Positions 30,659 to 42,058 of a DNA stretch of 64,000 nucleotides are shown here, piece after piece. Within the stretch, counting starts at the first letter, position 1. Every line of letters starts with the position of its first letter. The DNA lies in contig JAKSGN010000022.1 in assembly GCA_024180945.1 (NCBI GenBank), positions 248,001 to 312,000 on the forward strand, in the 5' to 3' direction. The notes beneath the pieces are model-generated. The model did not search any database and was not told where the DNA came from. It was given only the letters and a program-made list of their open reading frames with translations. Both the position numbers and the translations under genes were made by a program. This DNA comes from Macrophomina tecta (Eukaryota > Ascomycota > Dothideomycetes > Botryosphaeriales > Botryosphaeriaceae).

Positions 30659-33600
30659 ACAGGCGGGCGCTCTATTGTTGGGAATTTCCAGTCTTTCGTT
30701 GCGCGTCTGGCCGTCTCAGTAGCAGGTGGATTCATTGTAGGAAGTTTCCAGTCTTTAGTCGCGCGTCTCTCTGACGCCCATTACCCAGCCCTGATTACAT
30801 TGATTGGCGGGCATACCAAGTCTAGATACTTGCGGCAGTTGATTGACGCGTCTCCTGCCTGCTTAGCCAGCCCTCACCATCAAGTCAATCTCTGGAACGA
30901 TCCCAAATCCCGGAAAGAAGCAACGCCGAAGATCTACATCGATTGCGAGCTACATGCCGAGAAACAGGAGTCAGGCCGATGCTCCTCTACGCATGCGCCG
31001 CACCGGCACAGGACAGCGCGCTGGTACCAACCTGGGCCTCACTCCAGACAAACTGCTGTCTACAAGGTATACGGTGAGGTCTTGGCTCCGCTTGCATCAG
31101 TAGTATGTTATTTTGTGTCGGATCTGGGAGGACTCCAATGGGCCGCAAGAGTGCTTGCAGAACAAATCGTGGCTTCCACTGCTTGTGGTATTTCGCCTGC
31201 AGCTCTACCCCATGCCCTATTCATAGTTGATACTTCATCACCTGTTTTCGATGCAGGAGTCGCGGAGGTGAAGCTTTTACAGGATATCCGCAGAGCTATC
31301 GCAGATATCCAGGTCCCTTCAAAGGATGAAGACGCATGGTCAGAGATTCTTGAACACTTCACTGAAGTGCGCGTTTTAGCATTGAAAAGGTCAGAGAGCC
31401 CGGCAATTCGTGCAAAACTTTTGCGGAACCGCATTTCATCAATCTGCCAGTCAGTCTCTGCCGCACGGAGAGCGTCCAGGATGCTTTTGTCGTATGGGCA
31501 CATTCAGGCCTTCTTTGGACTCCTTCTCGATCATTCCTGCGCTGAAAAAGATCTCGCCTTTGACTATATAAAGGCTTCGCGTCCCTTTGGGTTTTGCTCC
31601 CGTGACTTACATATTCATTTGAAGGAGCTCCTGGAGATAATACCATCTCAAGCTTGGTTATGGCATACTATATGCCCACTCGTGGGCTCTGCGCTCTTTC
31701 TAACCAGCTATCCACCTGGATCTCACTGTAAGTCCAACTGTATTTCCATCTGACATTGCTAATAAAATGAAAGATTTCGATCCTGATGCGGTCTTGCTCG
31801 CTTGTATCGCGGTGCTTGTGAGCTAGCAATGCTCGAGTACACCATTCACAGCGATGTACGGCAAAAGTTCCTGAAGAGTGTGCAGCAGGAGTTTATCCAA
31901 GCCTTTTCTTCCCTGGTCGATAACGGAAAAAGAAGTAGCTCACGCGCACTTCATACTTCAAGGCTAAAGGCTATCCACCCATCTCTGCGCGACCTAAAAA
32001 GCCACAAGACATGCCTCTGCTGTGTGATTCGCACGCCGGAGAAAGTACTTAGCTGCGGACACGCGTACTGTGATGTCTGTGTTCAGATGTTCGGAGTGCC
32101 GTCGACGACGGAGAAGAACACATTTTCACTCCATGACTGCGTATTATGCGGTGAGAGCGACGCTGTCGCCACCTTCTCTTTCATCCCACCCACTGCTGGG
32201 ATCCGAATTCTCACACTGGACGGGGGGGGTGTCAGAGGCATTATCGAGCTTGTTTTCCTAAAGCACCTGGAAAGTATGCTCTCGAATCTAAAGGCCCCTT
32301 TACGATCATATTTCGACTTCATATGCGGTACTTCTGCTGGTAAGCCTCCAGACGCTTTTACGCTTCGTCCACTTATCTTTAGAAATAGGTGGTCTCATAG
32401 TCCTTGGCCTGTTCCTTATGGAATGGTCAGTTGAAGAATGCCTCTATAAATTTGAAGAGTTGGCGATGAGAACGTTTAGGCGAGAACATGGCCGCCCAAG
32501 CTCACTCTTTCAGCTGCAAAGAGCGATCTTGTCATACATGAGAGATTTCAAGTATGATTCCACTGCAATTGAAGATGCGTTCCGGCTGGACCCAAACCCA
32601 CCGATGAAGATGTTCAATCCTCTGAAGAACGGGACAAAGGTTGCAGTCACAACGACAACGGCACGAGAGGTACATCCCTGTCTTTTTACGAACTACAACG
32701 GGGTCCGGAGGCCCTCAGGAATAGGCTATCAGGTTGTGCGGGCGCAAAAGCATCAGAACGATATATCAGTTGGAGAGGCGTACGTCTTTTCCCCTACGCT
32801 TTTATGTTTGCTAATGGGACTCAGAGCCTCTTGCACTTCCGCTGCTCCGTGGTATCCCCTCTCTATTGAATGAATTCGTACTTCGTAAGCTGACATGACG
32901 CCAGGTTTTTTAAGCCCAAGGTAGTTAAAGGCCTAGGCACGTTTCAGGATGGAGGTCTACAGCATAATAATCCGTTGGGAATATCACTTCGCGAATGCAG
33001 TTTCTTGTGGCCGGAGAGAGGCTCTCCCGACTTTGCCATATCGATCGGTACCGGCACCAGCTTCGAAGAAGCAGCATTTGAGCCGCGGTCTCCCGTTCGA
33101 GATAGGACCTTCTCTCGCTTGTTTCGAGCTCTCATGCGGAGTTTTGACGGAGAGAAAGCATGGAAAGATTTTATGAACGCAATACCAGAACAGCATAGGC
33201 ACCGTTACCACCGACTGAACCTCAACTTAGATGGTCCAGAGCCGGATATTGATGATGTTTCTTCGATGAATCTGCTTAAAAGCCAGGCTCAGAATTATCT
33301 GAGATCTTCCCCAAAACTGACACTTATTCGAGAATCCGTGTTCGCCTCAATATTCTACTTCGAACTAGAAGATATCCCGGTATACCAGAGCGGGGCCTAT
33401 TCATGTGTGGGACATATCCTCTGCCGCTTAAATCTCTGCAAAGAGGGTCGAAAAGCGCTATATAAGGAACTTCGCCAGAACTCATATTATTTCCTTCTCG
33501 ATGGCCATCCAATCCGTTGTGTGGAGGCTATACCTAGAGGGATACCCCTCTATCGAAAACGTATACAATTTAAGACGGCTAGCATTGACCAACATGTTTC

Positions 33601-33790
33601 AATAACTATAGGAGGCATTGCGCATCCTCGATACATAAGTGGGCTTCCGAAGTCCCTGAGGGAATTGATCAAGCAGCAAAAGTTGGACGCGCCATTTGGA
33701 AGGGTCAATCACCACACATTTGGGAAGAGATTGCCTAGTGTACCATTAAAGCGTAAACGAAGCAGTTTAGAACGTGGCGAATTTTTTTAA
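30659..33790 (+). pseudogene. patatin-like phospholipase with degenerate GTPase and RING-like parts
   Basis: Exons: from the hAT-3 edge to 31727, 31774-32339, 32389-32779, 32825-32851 and 32906-33790. All introns are 45-54 nt with good ends. The N-terminal part (ITLIGGHTKSRYLRQLID, IYIDCELHAEK, VVCYFVSDLGGLQ, LPHALFIVD) resembles the GTPase-like module of fungal patatin proteins, but its P-loop is GGHTKS, without the GKS/T. A RING-like C-rich finger follows (CLCCVIRTPEKVLSCGHAYC). The patatin domain has the glycine-rich loop RILTLDGGGVRGI, nucleophile GTSAG and dyad Asp in FQDGGLQHNNP, so the lipase core is intact. One base appears missing near 31797 (VL to ARLYRGACELA), breaking the frame. 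The 5' end is lost at the rearranged junction. Such multidomain patatins are thought to act in fungal self/non-self responses; role inferred. Confidence 0.75.
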
Positions 33791-34655
33791 GCTGGGCATG
33801 CCGCCATATATATTTCTATTTAGAACGTCTTACAAATGCTTTCCCGTTGTTGCAAATTGTTGAATCTTACTTTTCTTCCCCTAACAACACGCGAGCCATT
33901 TGTTGCTGTCTGAGTCATATGATTGGTGCAAGAGCGCCGGGCGATGATGAATACTGAACGGCGTCGAATATGAGTGACGGTAAGCCATAGATCACCGCTG
34001 TTATCAACAGATGTACTAGGTCGAAGGTGAGTTCCTCCTTACTAGCATAGCCACGCGGATAGAAGCGCTCCGTCGGTTTGCTGTCATTGCGCGCCTACTA
34101 TCAGCAACTAGGATGCAACCACCAGTCAACTTGTCCGCTTCCTGGATTCGATACACAGACCTCTGGAAGCTGGCCAACGCTATTTGGAGCCAGTTACGGG
34201 ACATACGAACAGATGACTTTCTGGTGATTATGCCCCGAAAAATGGCACCTCGCTCTAAGCTCGAGTGCATGAGGTCTCAGCTCTGGCGGGGCTCTCCGGC
34301 GCAGATATTAGGCCGGTCGAAGGCCGAGATATTCTCAACGCAACGTTCGGCGAAGGTAACGACTGCTGTTCGGGCGCGTGCTATAAATAATAGTCGATCT
34401 AGCCCTGGGCGCGTTTTGGTTGCTCGCGTATTGGTTGCTCTGTGTTCGAGGGCAACGAATGAGTAGTGGAATCGCCCATGTAAGCGCTTCGACGAACGCA
34501 ACGTTTCGGACCACTGGCGGTTTAGCCGGATATTTGCCGAGCGGCATCCGTGCGATCAACGCCTTCGTCACAGCGCTTCGCCATCCCATCTCTACAACTC
34601 CGCCAACTCCGCTTACTCTCTACATAAAGCTCACCCCTTCTCACTCCTCATCAAC
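33791..34655. other. intergenic region, no gene recognised
   Basis: This contains the terminator of the patatin-like pseudogene and the promoter of the DUF7924-type gene. Open frames here are short and show no conserved domain. Confidence 0.5.
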
Positions 34656-36335
34656 ATGGTTCGCACAAATATCTACAGTTGTCGCTCAACATCGCTCGCT
34701 CGAGGTATGTTGTTACGCAAGTCGTCTTGTACGTTGGCTGATCGTTTCGTAGGAGAGCGACCCCAAGGAATCAGGAAAGAAACAAGACCTCTCCGAAGGA
34801 GCGCACGCCTTCAGCAGGGTCGCACGCATCAGTTGATCCAAAGTCTACTTCCTGCGCCTGATAACAGCGGTCCTAGCAGTCCAGTGAGTCTCCCCTCCTT
34901 GGCCGTATGGCGCACTGAGCTTATGGGGTTGTAGCTGCCACCGTCGACGACCACACAGCCCACGGGCCAGAAGCGCAGACGTTCTTGCGAGGTGGACACA
35001 TCGGATCAACCAACACAAAAGCGGCAGCGGCCGACTTCCACGGCGGAGGACGCGCACACGGAAACGGCGGGCGACGACGCGGATAGCAACAATCCTATTG
35101 ACTACTGGCGGAAACACCTACACTGGCCACGGACATATTTCGAGTCTAACGTGAATATGAGTAACCCACTCACGAGGAAGAAGTCTGATTCGACCCTCCG
35201 TCGAACGACGTCCAGAACGTCCCGTACGCCTAGCGATGTTACACCGTCCGATGACAAGCAAAAGGAGGCCAAGCGTGCTTCTTATCGGCATGCAGGATAC
35301 GAGATTCTCCTCAGTACAAAGGGTATTTACATGGATGATTCCGATCTAGGAGTTTCGAAAGCAAGCAAAGACCTGTGCGGGCGCTTGCTTGCAGCTGAAC
35401 AAACCACTCCACGCGATTCGTTGTTCAACGACGAAATTTTCGAACGGACCTGCCGCAAGATACGGAACAGAAAGGAGGCGAAGGTTGTTCAAGACATATC
35501 TCGGCTGATCGTTCCATCTGCAGAGACTCTAGCTTTATACGGCAACAAGAAGCTTGACAACCTCGTGGAAACCGTCAGCGAGATGTGGACTGAGTCCATG
35601 TTTTTGTTTGATACTCAGCCCAGTCCGGACTACTCAGTCGGATTCATCTGGTCCGCTTTCACACCAAAGCAAATGGAGTTGCTCAAGCCCTGGCTTGGAG
35701 AGCTCCTGGATCTGTCTGTGTTCAAGGCCACGTACTTCATGTACTTCCCCTTCCTCACCTGTGAGGTCAAGTGCGGGGCCGAGGCCCTCAACATCGCGGA
35801 CCGGCAGAACGCGCACAGCACGACGCTCGCGGTGCGCGCCGTCGTGGAGCTGTTCCGGCTGGTGAAGCGCGAGAAGGAGCTCGACCGCGAGATCCTCGCT
35901 TTCTCGATCTCGCACGACCACAGCAGCGTCCGCATCTACGGTCACTATCCTGTCATTGACGGAAAGGACACGAAGTACTATCGTCACCTGATTGACAAAT
36001 TTGACTTCACGGCCCGGAATGGCAGAGACAAATGGACGACTTACAAATTCACGAAGAACGTCTACGACAACTGGATGCCTGACCATTTCAAGCGCATCTG
36101 CTCGGCAATCGACGATATCCCTGACGGCGTCAACTTTGATGTCCCGCAGCAGTCGGAGCTGCAGTTTTCAAGCCAGACCGGCCTCTCGCAAGAGCTGGAA
36201 AGCCACCACCTTTCGCAGTCGGAGGGGTCGGCATCGGTTGCTGGTCGAGACGATGGATCAAGCGTTGCTCCTATTGAAGCCACGACTCCTGACACGTCTG
36301 TTTCTCAGAGCTTCAAGAAGCCGAAGCGGAAGTAG
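34656..36335 (+). CDS. DUF7924-type protein with PD-(D/E)XK nuclease-like motifs (3 exons)
   Basis: Exons 34656-34704, 34753-34883 and 34935-36335 give 526 aa. Introns of 48 and 51 nt have donors GTATGT and GTGAGT. Joining them fuses MVRTNIYSCRSTSLARGERP to the long exon without a stop. The N-terminal 130 residues are basic and low-complexity with RKRR-like nuclear signals. The conserved part holds SPDYSVGF (D292) and, 45 residues later, YFPFLTCEVKCG (E337-V-K339). PD followed by ExK on a hydrophobic strand is the signature of PD-(D/E)XK nucleases. The C-terminal block IYGHYPVIDGKDTKYYRHLI and KWTTYKFTKNVYDNWMPDHF marks the fungal DUF7924 family (name from memory, function unproven). A poly-T tract follows the gene. 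A decayed copy lies directly downstream. Confidence 0.75.
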
Positions 36336-36689
36336 TGACGTTTATCGCTGCTTGTGCCTTTTTTTTTTTTTTTTTTACGGGATTTCGGAGGCGTGTTCAT
36401 GGTTCTTTCGGCAATTATGTTTTCCAATACCTCGCTATAGGTTATGAATCTCAGTGTTCGCATAGATCATCAGAGCACACCACCATGAATGGCGTCAACT
36501 TGTGGCTGTGAAGTCAGATTCCTCCGTGTCCTCTCCACGGGCGTAGATACCTGCATACCCATCTCTCCCTCGCGTCCATCCGCCTTAGCCTGCCATGCCT
36601 CGAGCGCGTTGGCCTCGTTTCCGTTCTGGTGTTCTGCTTATCAAAGCCGTCTGTTCGGTAAGCACATTGTTCTGCCCAGCGACAACATC

Positions 36690-37108
36690 CAGCAGATCGA
36701 AGATACCGTGCGATCTTGGCTCTTTCGAAGACACGTACCACCGACACCTCATTCGCGAGTTCAGCTTTTACCGAACAACGAGGAAAGGAGAAATGGACCG
36801 CATATAAATTTACGAAAAGTATATACGAGCAGTGGGTACCGATTCACCTGGCCCGGATCAGCTCAGCCATCGACCAGATACCCCTCGACCCGGACTTCTC
36901 GGTAGGCCACAGTTCAGAGCCGCTGTTTTCTGACCACACAGGCCTGTCGCAGGTCATAGAGACTCATCGTCTCTCTCAATCCGAAGATGCGGCCTCGCTT
37001 GAAGATACCAGTGGGCAATTAAGCAGCGTTGAGAATTCCGACCCCGCACCTGACACATCTCTCTCACAAGGAACCAAACGCCGCAAGAGGAACCATTCGA
37101 AACGATGA
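36690..37108 (+). pseudogene. decayed second copy of the DUF7924-type gene (C-terminal part)
   Basis: The stretch codes, in two frames, for the C-terminal block of the preceding gene: EDTYHRHLIREFSF in one frame, then after an extra T near 36768 EQRGKEKWTAYKFTKSIYEQ, DHTGLSQVIETHRLSQSEDA and a basic tail. It matches the intact copy's YYRHLIDKFDF, KWTTYKFTKNVYDNW and GLSQELESHHLSQSEG. The nuclease-like core is missing or unrecognisable upstream (36489-36690). It lies 350-770 bp downstream in the same orientation, so this is a tandem duplicate that has decayed. Confidence 0.75.
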
Positions 37109-37310
37109 GATGTGCTGCTCCTATCTCGATGTATGCCGAGATTTATGATGTCTCCGTTTGCCCTCCTTCCTTTTCTCGGACTTACTCCCTGGCTGGTGGG
37201 GGTTCTGCGTAATACTGCCTACGAGAAGGAATTAGCTTAGTAAAAGTATAACAGTATTCTCTCACTCTTTTCTGTTCTTTCGTTGCCATGCGCCTCATCT
37301 GGGAGACCAT

Positions 37311-37649
37311 TCACGTATCCATAGCGGATAATAAGGCGTGTACGCTCGAACAGAGCCTCTCGAGCAGCCCTAACTTCCGACAGTTGTTTTTCCGCTGACT
37401 CCCAGCTCGTTCAGCTAAGCGAACGAGGAGTTCATTTTTCCTTTGTTCTATTTCCGTCGGATTGATGATCTTACGACGTTGAAAATATCCCTCTTGTCGC
37501 TCTTCTCGCGTCGTCGCATCACTTGGTGCCATCCTGGGTGGAAACGAGGATCCTTGTTGCAGCTGGTGCGGAGGGAACAGATAACTTGTGCCGAGACCGA
37601 GGGCTATAATCGAAGCAGCTGTCCGCGTTAGGACCCGTGGCACAGACAT
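37311..37649 (-). CDS. unrecognised small protein, 5' end replaced by hAT-2
   Basis: About 112 aa can be read from an ATG at 37649 that lies inside the terminal repeat of hAT-2 copy B, so the natural start is lost or lies elsewhere. The chain has a hydrophobic helix (TRTAASIIALGLGTSYLF), then a charged part (TTREERQEGYFQRRKIINPT, EIEQRKNELLVRLAERAGSQ). One membrane segment followed by a charged helix is common in small mitochondrial inner-membrane proteins. I do not recognise the family. It may be a fragment. Confidence 0.35.
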   Translation of the reverse strand: MSVPRVLTRTAASIIALGLGTSYLFPPHQLQQGSSFPPRMAPSDATTREERQEGYFQRRKIINPTEIEQRKNELLVRLAERAGSQRKNNCRKLGLLERLCSSVHALLSAMDT

Positions 37650-40366
37650 CCCAATAATAAATAAATACATAATATTGACATATTCTTATGTATTCATTGG
37701 CAGATCCTAATATTATTATCGATTGCTAAGCTTATCAATAATTATTAATATAAAACTGAAGCGCCATGCATGTCGTCGTTGCCGCCAGCAATATCCATGA
37801 CCTTACCATCTACTGCCACGTAGACTTTGCGGACCAAGTCATTCTTCACCCAGTTGCTCAGGCATTGAAGCTTCTCGATAGTATCAGGCGAGAGCCGTGC
37901 CCTGTCCCAAGAAATTGTCCGCCTTGCGCAAGAGAATACCCGTTCCGGATCGTCGGACATCGCCGGCACACTTAGTATGTCAATGGCCAATTGGTGTAAA
38001 CGTGGATACTCAATCCTCTGTTCTTCTCGACACCACCATTCAAGCGGTGTTTTGGTCGTCATAGGTCTTGGCGGAGAATTGACGAATTTTTCGAATTCAT
38101 CCTCATCTCCGGGTTCATCCAAGACACTCATTGACTGCTTGATACGCTCGTACGGTGTTACTTCCCGTCGTTCGTCGTTCAGCCGAGCCGCGGACTCCGA
38201 CGGGAGTGGCCGGTCCTTGTACTTCGCCCAATGCTGCCGTGCACCAGCAATAGCGGTCTGCCTCCATTCCTCTGCCCAGTGGCGGTCAAGGTACCTCCGG
38301 CGCTTTTCTGGATGGAGCAATAATGCCGTGGCATATATTGGGTTTCTGTCACTCTCTTCATAATACTTCGAGAGAACCCACCAACCCATGTGAATGGAAT
38401 GAACCATACGCGCGTTGCTGGCGTATTTGCCCTGCTTTAACATCAGTCCAGGTCTGGTAATCGATCGAGCCGTCCATGGCTTACCTTGGCATTCTCAAAC
38501 TGCATGAAAAGAATATCCATATTCTCTAGCACCTGATCTATTGATGCCCACTCCATTTGCTGCTCCAAGGTCGCTTGGTAAAACGGCTGCAAGAACTCGT
38601 GAGTCATTTTGAGTACTTGCCAATCATCATGTGTGAGGATGTCGTCTTCCAGCTCGTTGTGGTATTGGTTGAGGAATATTGACAATGGACCCTCTTGGCT
38701 GATAGCCGCATCAAGCAACTTGAACCATGAGTTCCAACGGGTGATATTGTCAATTCCAAGCGCCTTTTCTGCAATGTCATCCCATGCATCGTTGCGCACT
38801 GTGGAATTACGGATGAACACCGAAATGTTGTGGAGTTTACCCATTGGGCCGATGCTCCGCCAGCCGGCAGTGTCATGGCGTTTCTTGCGCCTGTCGTGAC
38901 TCTTGTGACAAGTGTTCGACTGAATTTGGTCGTGTAACGCGTCCGCAACTGTTACATCATTTACCTCGTGTTGCGCCTGCGCAATTGCGGCCTGCAGAGC
39001 GTCCTCACTAGTTGCAAAGAGAAAGGCTTGAAGGGACAAGTTAATGATGTGGCCGGCACACCGCGTTCGAGAGGACACTGGGTCAAGTGTAAGGCCGTAC
39101 TCTTGCGACAGCTCAACAGCAAGTTGGCGGAGACAGGTGTCATTCTTTGCGTCATTGTCCCCAGTGAAGTAGCCGATTCGGGGCGCTAAGTGGTACTGTC
39201 GGATAATCGTCATCAAGTGAGGTGCCATAGCCGTGCCGGCGTGAGAGCGGCGGAGGTTTGGTAGCCCTAGCAATGCTTTCCGAGGTTTGTAGGCCTCGTC
39301 AACCCATTGGGCGTGAACAGCGATATAGGCCTTCCGCTGAGGAGAAGACCATACGTCCATAGCAATGTGTACGAGGCTCCGGGCACGTTCTAGCCATTCC
39401 TTTACGGATTGTTGATGCGCATCGTAGGCCCTATCCAAGTCCGCCGCAACTGTGCTACCGGAATCAGTTAGGAACTCTTCAACGGCAGGGTTTATCGCGG
39501 CCAGAAGTGCCTGGTATTCCGGCCAGGTTACGAAGTTGAGCGGTAAATGTTTATGTGCGGATAGCAACATCTGTGCCTCTCGAAAGGCATCGACATTGAT
39601 TACACTCCGTAGAGTGTTCATCTCATTCTCCTGACTTGCTGCAGCCGCTTGCCGGTTGTTCTTGCGAAGGCATTTTCGATGGCTAGTTGGCGCCTGTTTT
39701 GAGATTTTGAATCCTCTCGAACAAGTATGTGATGAGCCTTCTCGAGATGATAGCGGGCGTTGCCAGATATGTGGGTTGACCAGGATGGATTGCGACAACG
39801 CGTGCAGTAGTGAAGTAATTTCCCGCTCATAGTACGTGGCTCGTCGCCTTGAGCTTCTCGAAAGTGATCCCATGTTGATGTGGCTCTCAGTTTCCGTCTC
39901 TTGACCGTATGCTGAGCTGACGATGCCTCGGGTTCTGACAGTGTGCTGGCAACTTGTGAGGCACTGTCAGAGGGTACCACGGAGGAAGAACTTGACGGGG
40001 CATTGGATTGGGGCAGTGAGGATATGTTGACGTCCATTGTCGTGTGTAGAGATATGTCGCTGATGTATTACGAACTGCGTACTTGCAACGTGACGGGTAT
40101 GGCGAGGCAGCAGTTTCGGTTGCTAGGAGTTACAAACATTGGAGTTCACCTCCTATCTAGAGGCCTGATAAGCAGTAATATGCGTACAAGACTGCAATTT
40201 AATCTGAAACACTCTGGGGGAATTGGCGCTGGAAAATAGTGGGCCTATATTATTAATAGTTAACAATATATATTTATTGGCAGCGTCTATATTATTATCC
40301 TTATGGAAAAGCTTAACAATAAATATGCCCTTAATAATAAATATATATTTATTACTGGGATGTCTG
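37643..40366 (-). mobile_element. hAT-2, copy B, without target duplication
   Basis: The same 2724-bp element as copy A with the same ends (CAGACATCCC and inverse) and the same orientation. The eight bases before it (CCGTGGCA) and after it (CGTGTTGG) differ, so the usual duplication is absent. The left flank is a small unrelated gene and the right flank is the middle of a P450 gene. This is what recombination between two hAT-2 insertions would leave. Confidence 0.95.
37745..40037 (-). pseudogene. hAT transposase of hAT-2 copy B
   Basis: Organisation is as in copy A: BED finger from ATG 40037, a one-base frame change near 39643, a core frame, a 53-nt intron (38484-38432) and the dimerisation exon ending at 37745. 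Two amino-acid differences from copy A were seen: KLHNISVFIR for KLHNIAVFIR (38823) and DDILTHDD for DDIPTHDD (38636). Confidence 0.8.
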
Positions 40367-41149
40367 CGTGTTGGGAACTCATTGTCGGCAATCTGATAGT
40401 CAAAGCTCGAGCCTCTGAAAGGACGCATTAGACTCGTCGAGAGCCCAGACGACAGGTAATTGGCAAACTTACAATGTGACCAAGCCGATTATATCTAGTG
40501 TCATCCTGCAAGTGGCTTCCTCCAGGCGGAACAGCTCGCGCGACTCCGCCTTTTTACGCAAGACACCGCGGAATGTCTGCGCAGCCGAAAGCATGACGGG
40601 CACCTGTTCCAACATTTGCGAAGCGCTGAATCCCGGACTGAAGATGGAGCGCCAAAATTTCCATTCATCGTCGGGCATGGTGAAGAGGTTCGGACCGCCA
40701 GTCAAGGAAGCCAGTGCCGCAGAAACAGATGCCGGCTTTGGGGCCGTATTGCTCCTCATGAGTTGAGATGCGGCTTGCGGATCAGCCACGATCAAGAAAG
40801 GGTCGTTGATGGGCCAGAAGTCGAGATAGAACATCTTCTCTTCACGGAATTCACGTGCCATTTCCGCAACGCTATAGTTGAAAATGGCATCGGCCGGCAG
40901 CTTTTCGAGAAATGGGCTGGCCGCGAGTAGATGGCCAGCGGCCCAACTAAATGGGGGCATTGGCTTCGGAGTGAACCGTCAGTCGAGCGCTGTCAACGGT
41001 ACGGCCTGCAGGCATGAACGAACCATGCCCTGGCGGCGCAAGTCTGCAATGATCTTACGAGAGCGGTACGCCTTCTTGCAGACATAGAGCGCAGCGGCTG
41101 CGAAGAAAAGTAACAACGAGGCAGATGGACTTGAAAACATGAGCGCCAT
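40367..41149 (-). pseudogene. cytochrome P450, truncated by hAT-2 copy B
   Basis: Minus-strand exons 41149-41024, 40963 to about 40480 and a last exon running into the transposon. The start MALMFSSPSASLLLFFAAAA is a membrane anchor and leads over a 60-nt intron into RRQGMPMPPFSWAAGHLL, the proline-rich hinge of microsomal P450s. Then come FWPINDPFLIVADPQAASQL, PDDEWKFWRSIFSPGF (the C-helix WxxxR) and RLEEATCRMTLDIIG. After a further intron (GTAAGT donor) GSSFDYQIADNEFPT ends at the hAT terminus. The I-helix, ExxR and heme-binding parts are absent, and are not on the other side of the element. The protein cannot be functional. Its subfamily cannot be fixed from this half. Confidence 0.85.
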
Positions 41150-42058
41150 ATTGGCGTGGTCGCCGCTGCGAGGGTCGGCTGAGGCAGGAGTTTCGAGCGG
41201 GGAGAGGAGAAAGTAGAGAACACTGCAGTCGAGAGGGGCAGAATCAAGCAAACTCCTCCAAAGCCCCAAATTCTGATCCGTTGACCTCCTGTAAACTTCT
41301 AAACGTTATGTAATCAGTTCAGCAAGCAGGCACCCGTCTCTTGGCATGCATGTGCATTAGTGGCGCGGGCAGCAGAGGGCATGCGAATTCCGACCATTTC
41401 ACGGCCCCCACCCTCCGAGGTTGCATGAAATAGTCTACCGATATCGTGACCTCTCAGGCGGCATTTAGCAGGGGTAGAAGTTGCACTCAAACAGAGGCCA
41501 GGATCCCGTGTGGGTACTGCGACCGGGATGTCAGCAGCTACTGCAAGGCTAAGAGTCACTGGGATTTCAATAGATAATTCCATTCCACGAATTGGGATTT
41601 CTCTTGTTACGCAGGGGGAACAAGTTAATCTTAGAGATCAACTCAACTCCAAAAACGGCTGAACAAACTCTGATTGGGCGAATTGATGAGGCCACAAAGT
41701 TGAGGATAAGGTAACAGCTCCACATGCATACCGTTTACTGAAGCCTACAAGCAGATTCCAAAATCTTCACGGAGATGATCATTTTGGGAATCAAAAATAT
41801 TTTGGAAGGGGTAACGAGCTAAATAAATAAAGAGGGGGAAAAAGGGCTACTCTGGAATCCCGGCTGAGTTTCGTATCCCTACGAAATAGCTTCACATACC
41901 TCTACAACCACCGTAGCTCTATATTGAATCTTCCACCAGCCTGGCTAAAGCACGGGCCCGCAGTTGATGGATTTTGGGGGTCTGGTGTTTCTCATGTGGC
42001 ACCAAGGTCGGTCGAACTGAACCTGTCCTAACCACAACCCCACTCGTGGCATCCGTGC
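41150..42058. other. intergenic region, no gene recognised
   Basis: Between the P450 start and the 3' end of the 3-beta-HSD-like gene. It should contain the P450 promoter. No domain-bearing frame or repeat was seen. Confidence 0.5.

Noticed and set aside
15380..40366. the block between the two hAT-2 copies as one giant mobile element (Starship-like)
   Set aside because: No tyrosine recombinase (DUF3435) gene is present and copy A has its own perfect duplication.
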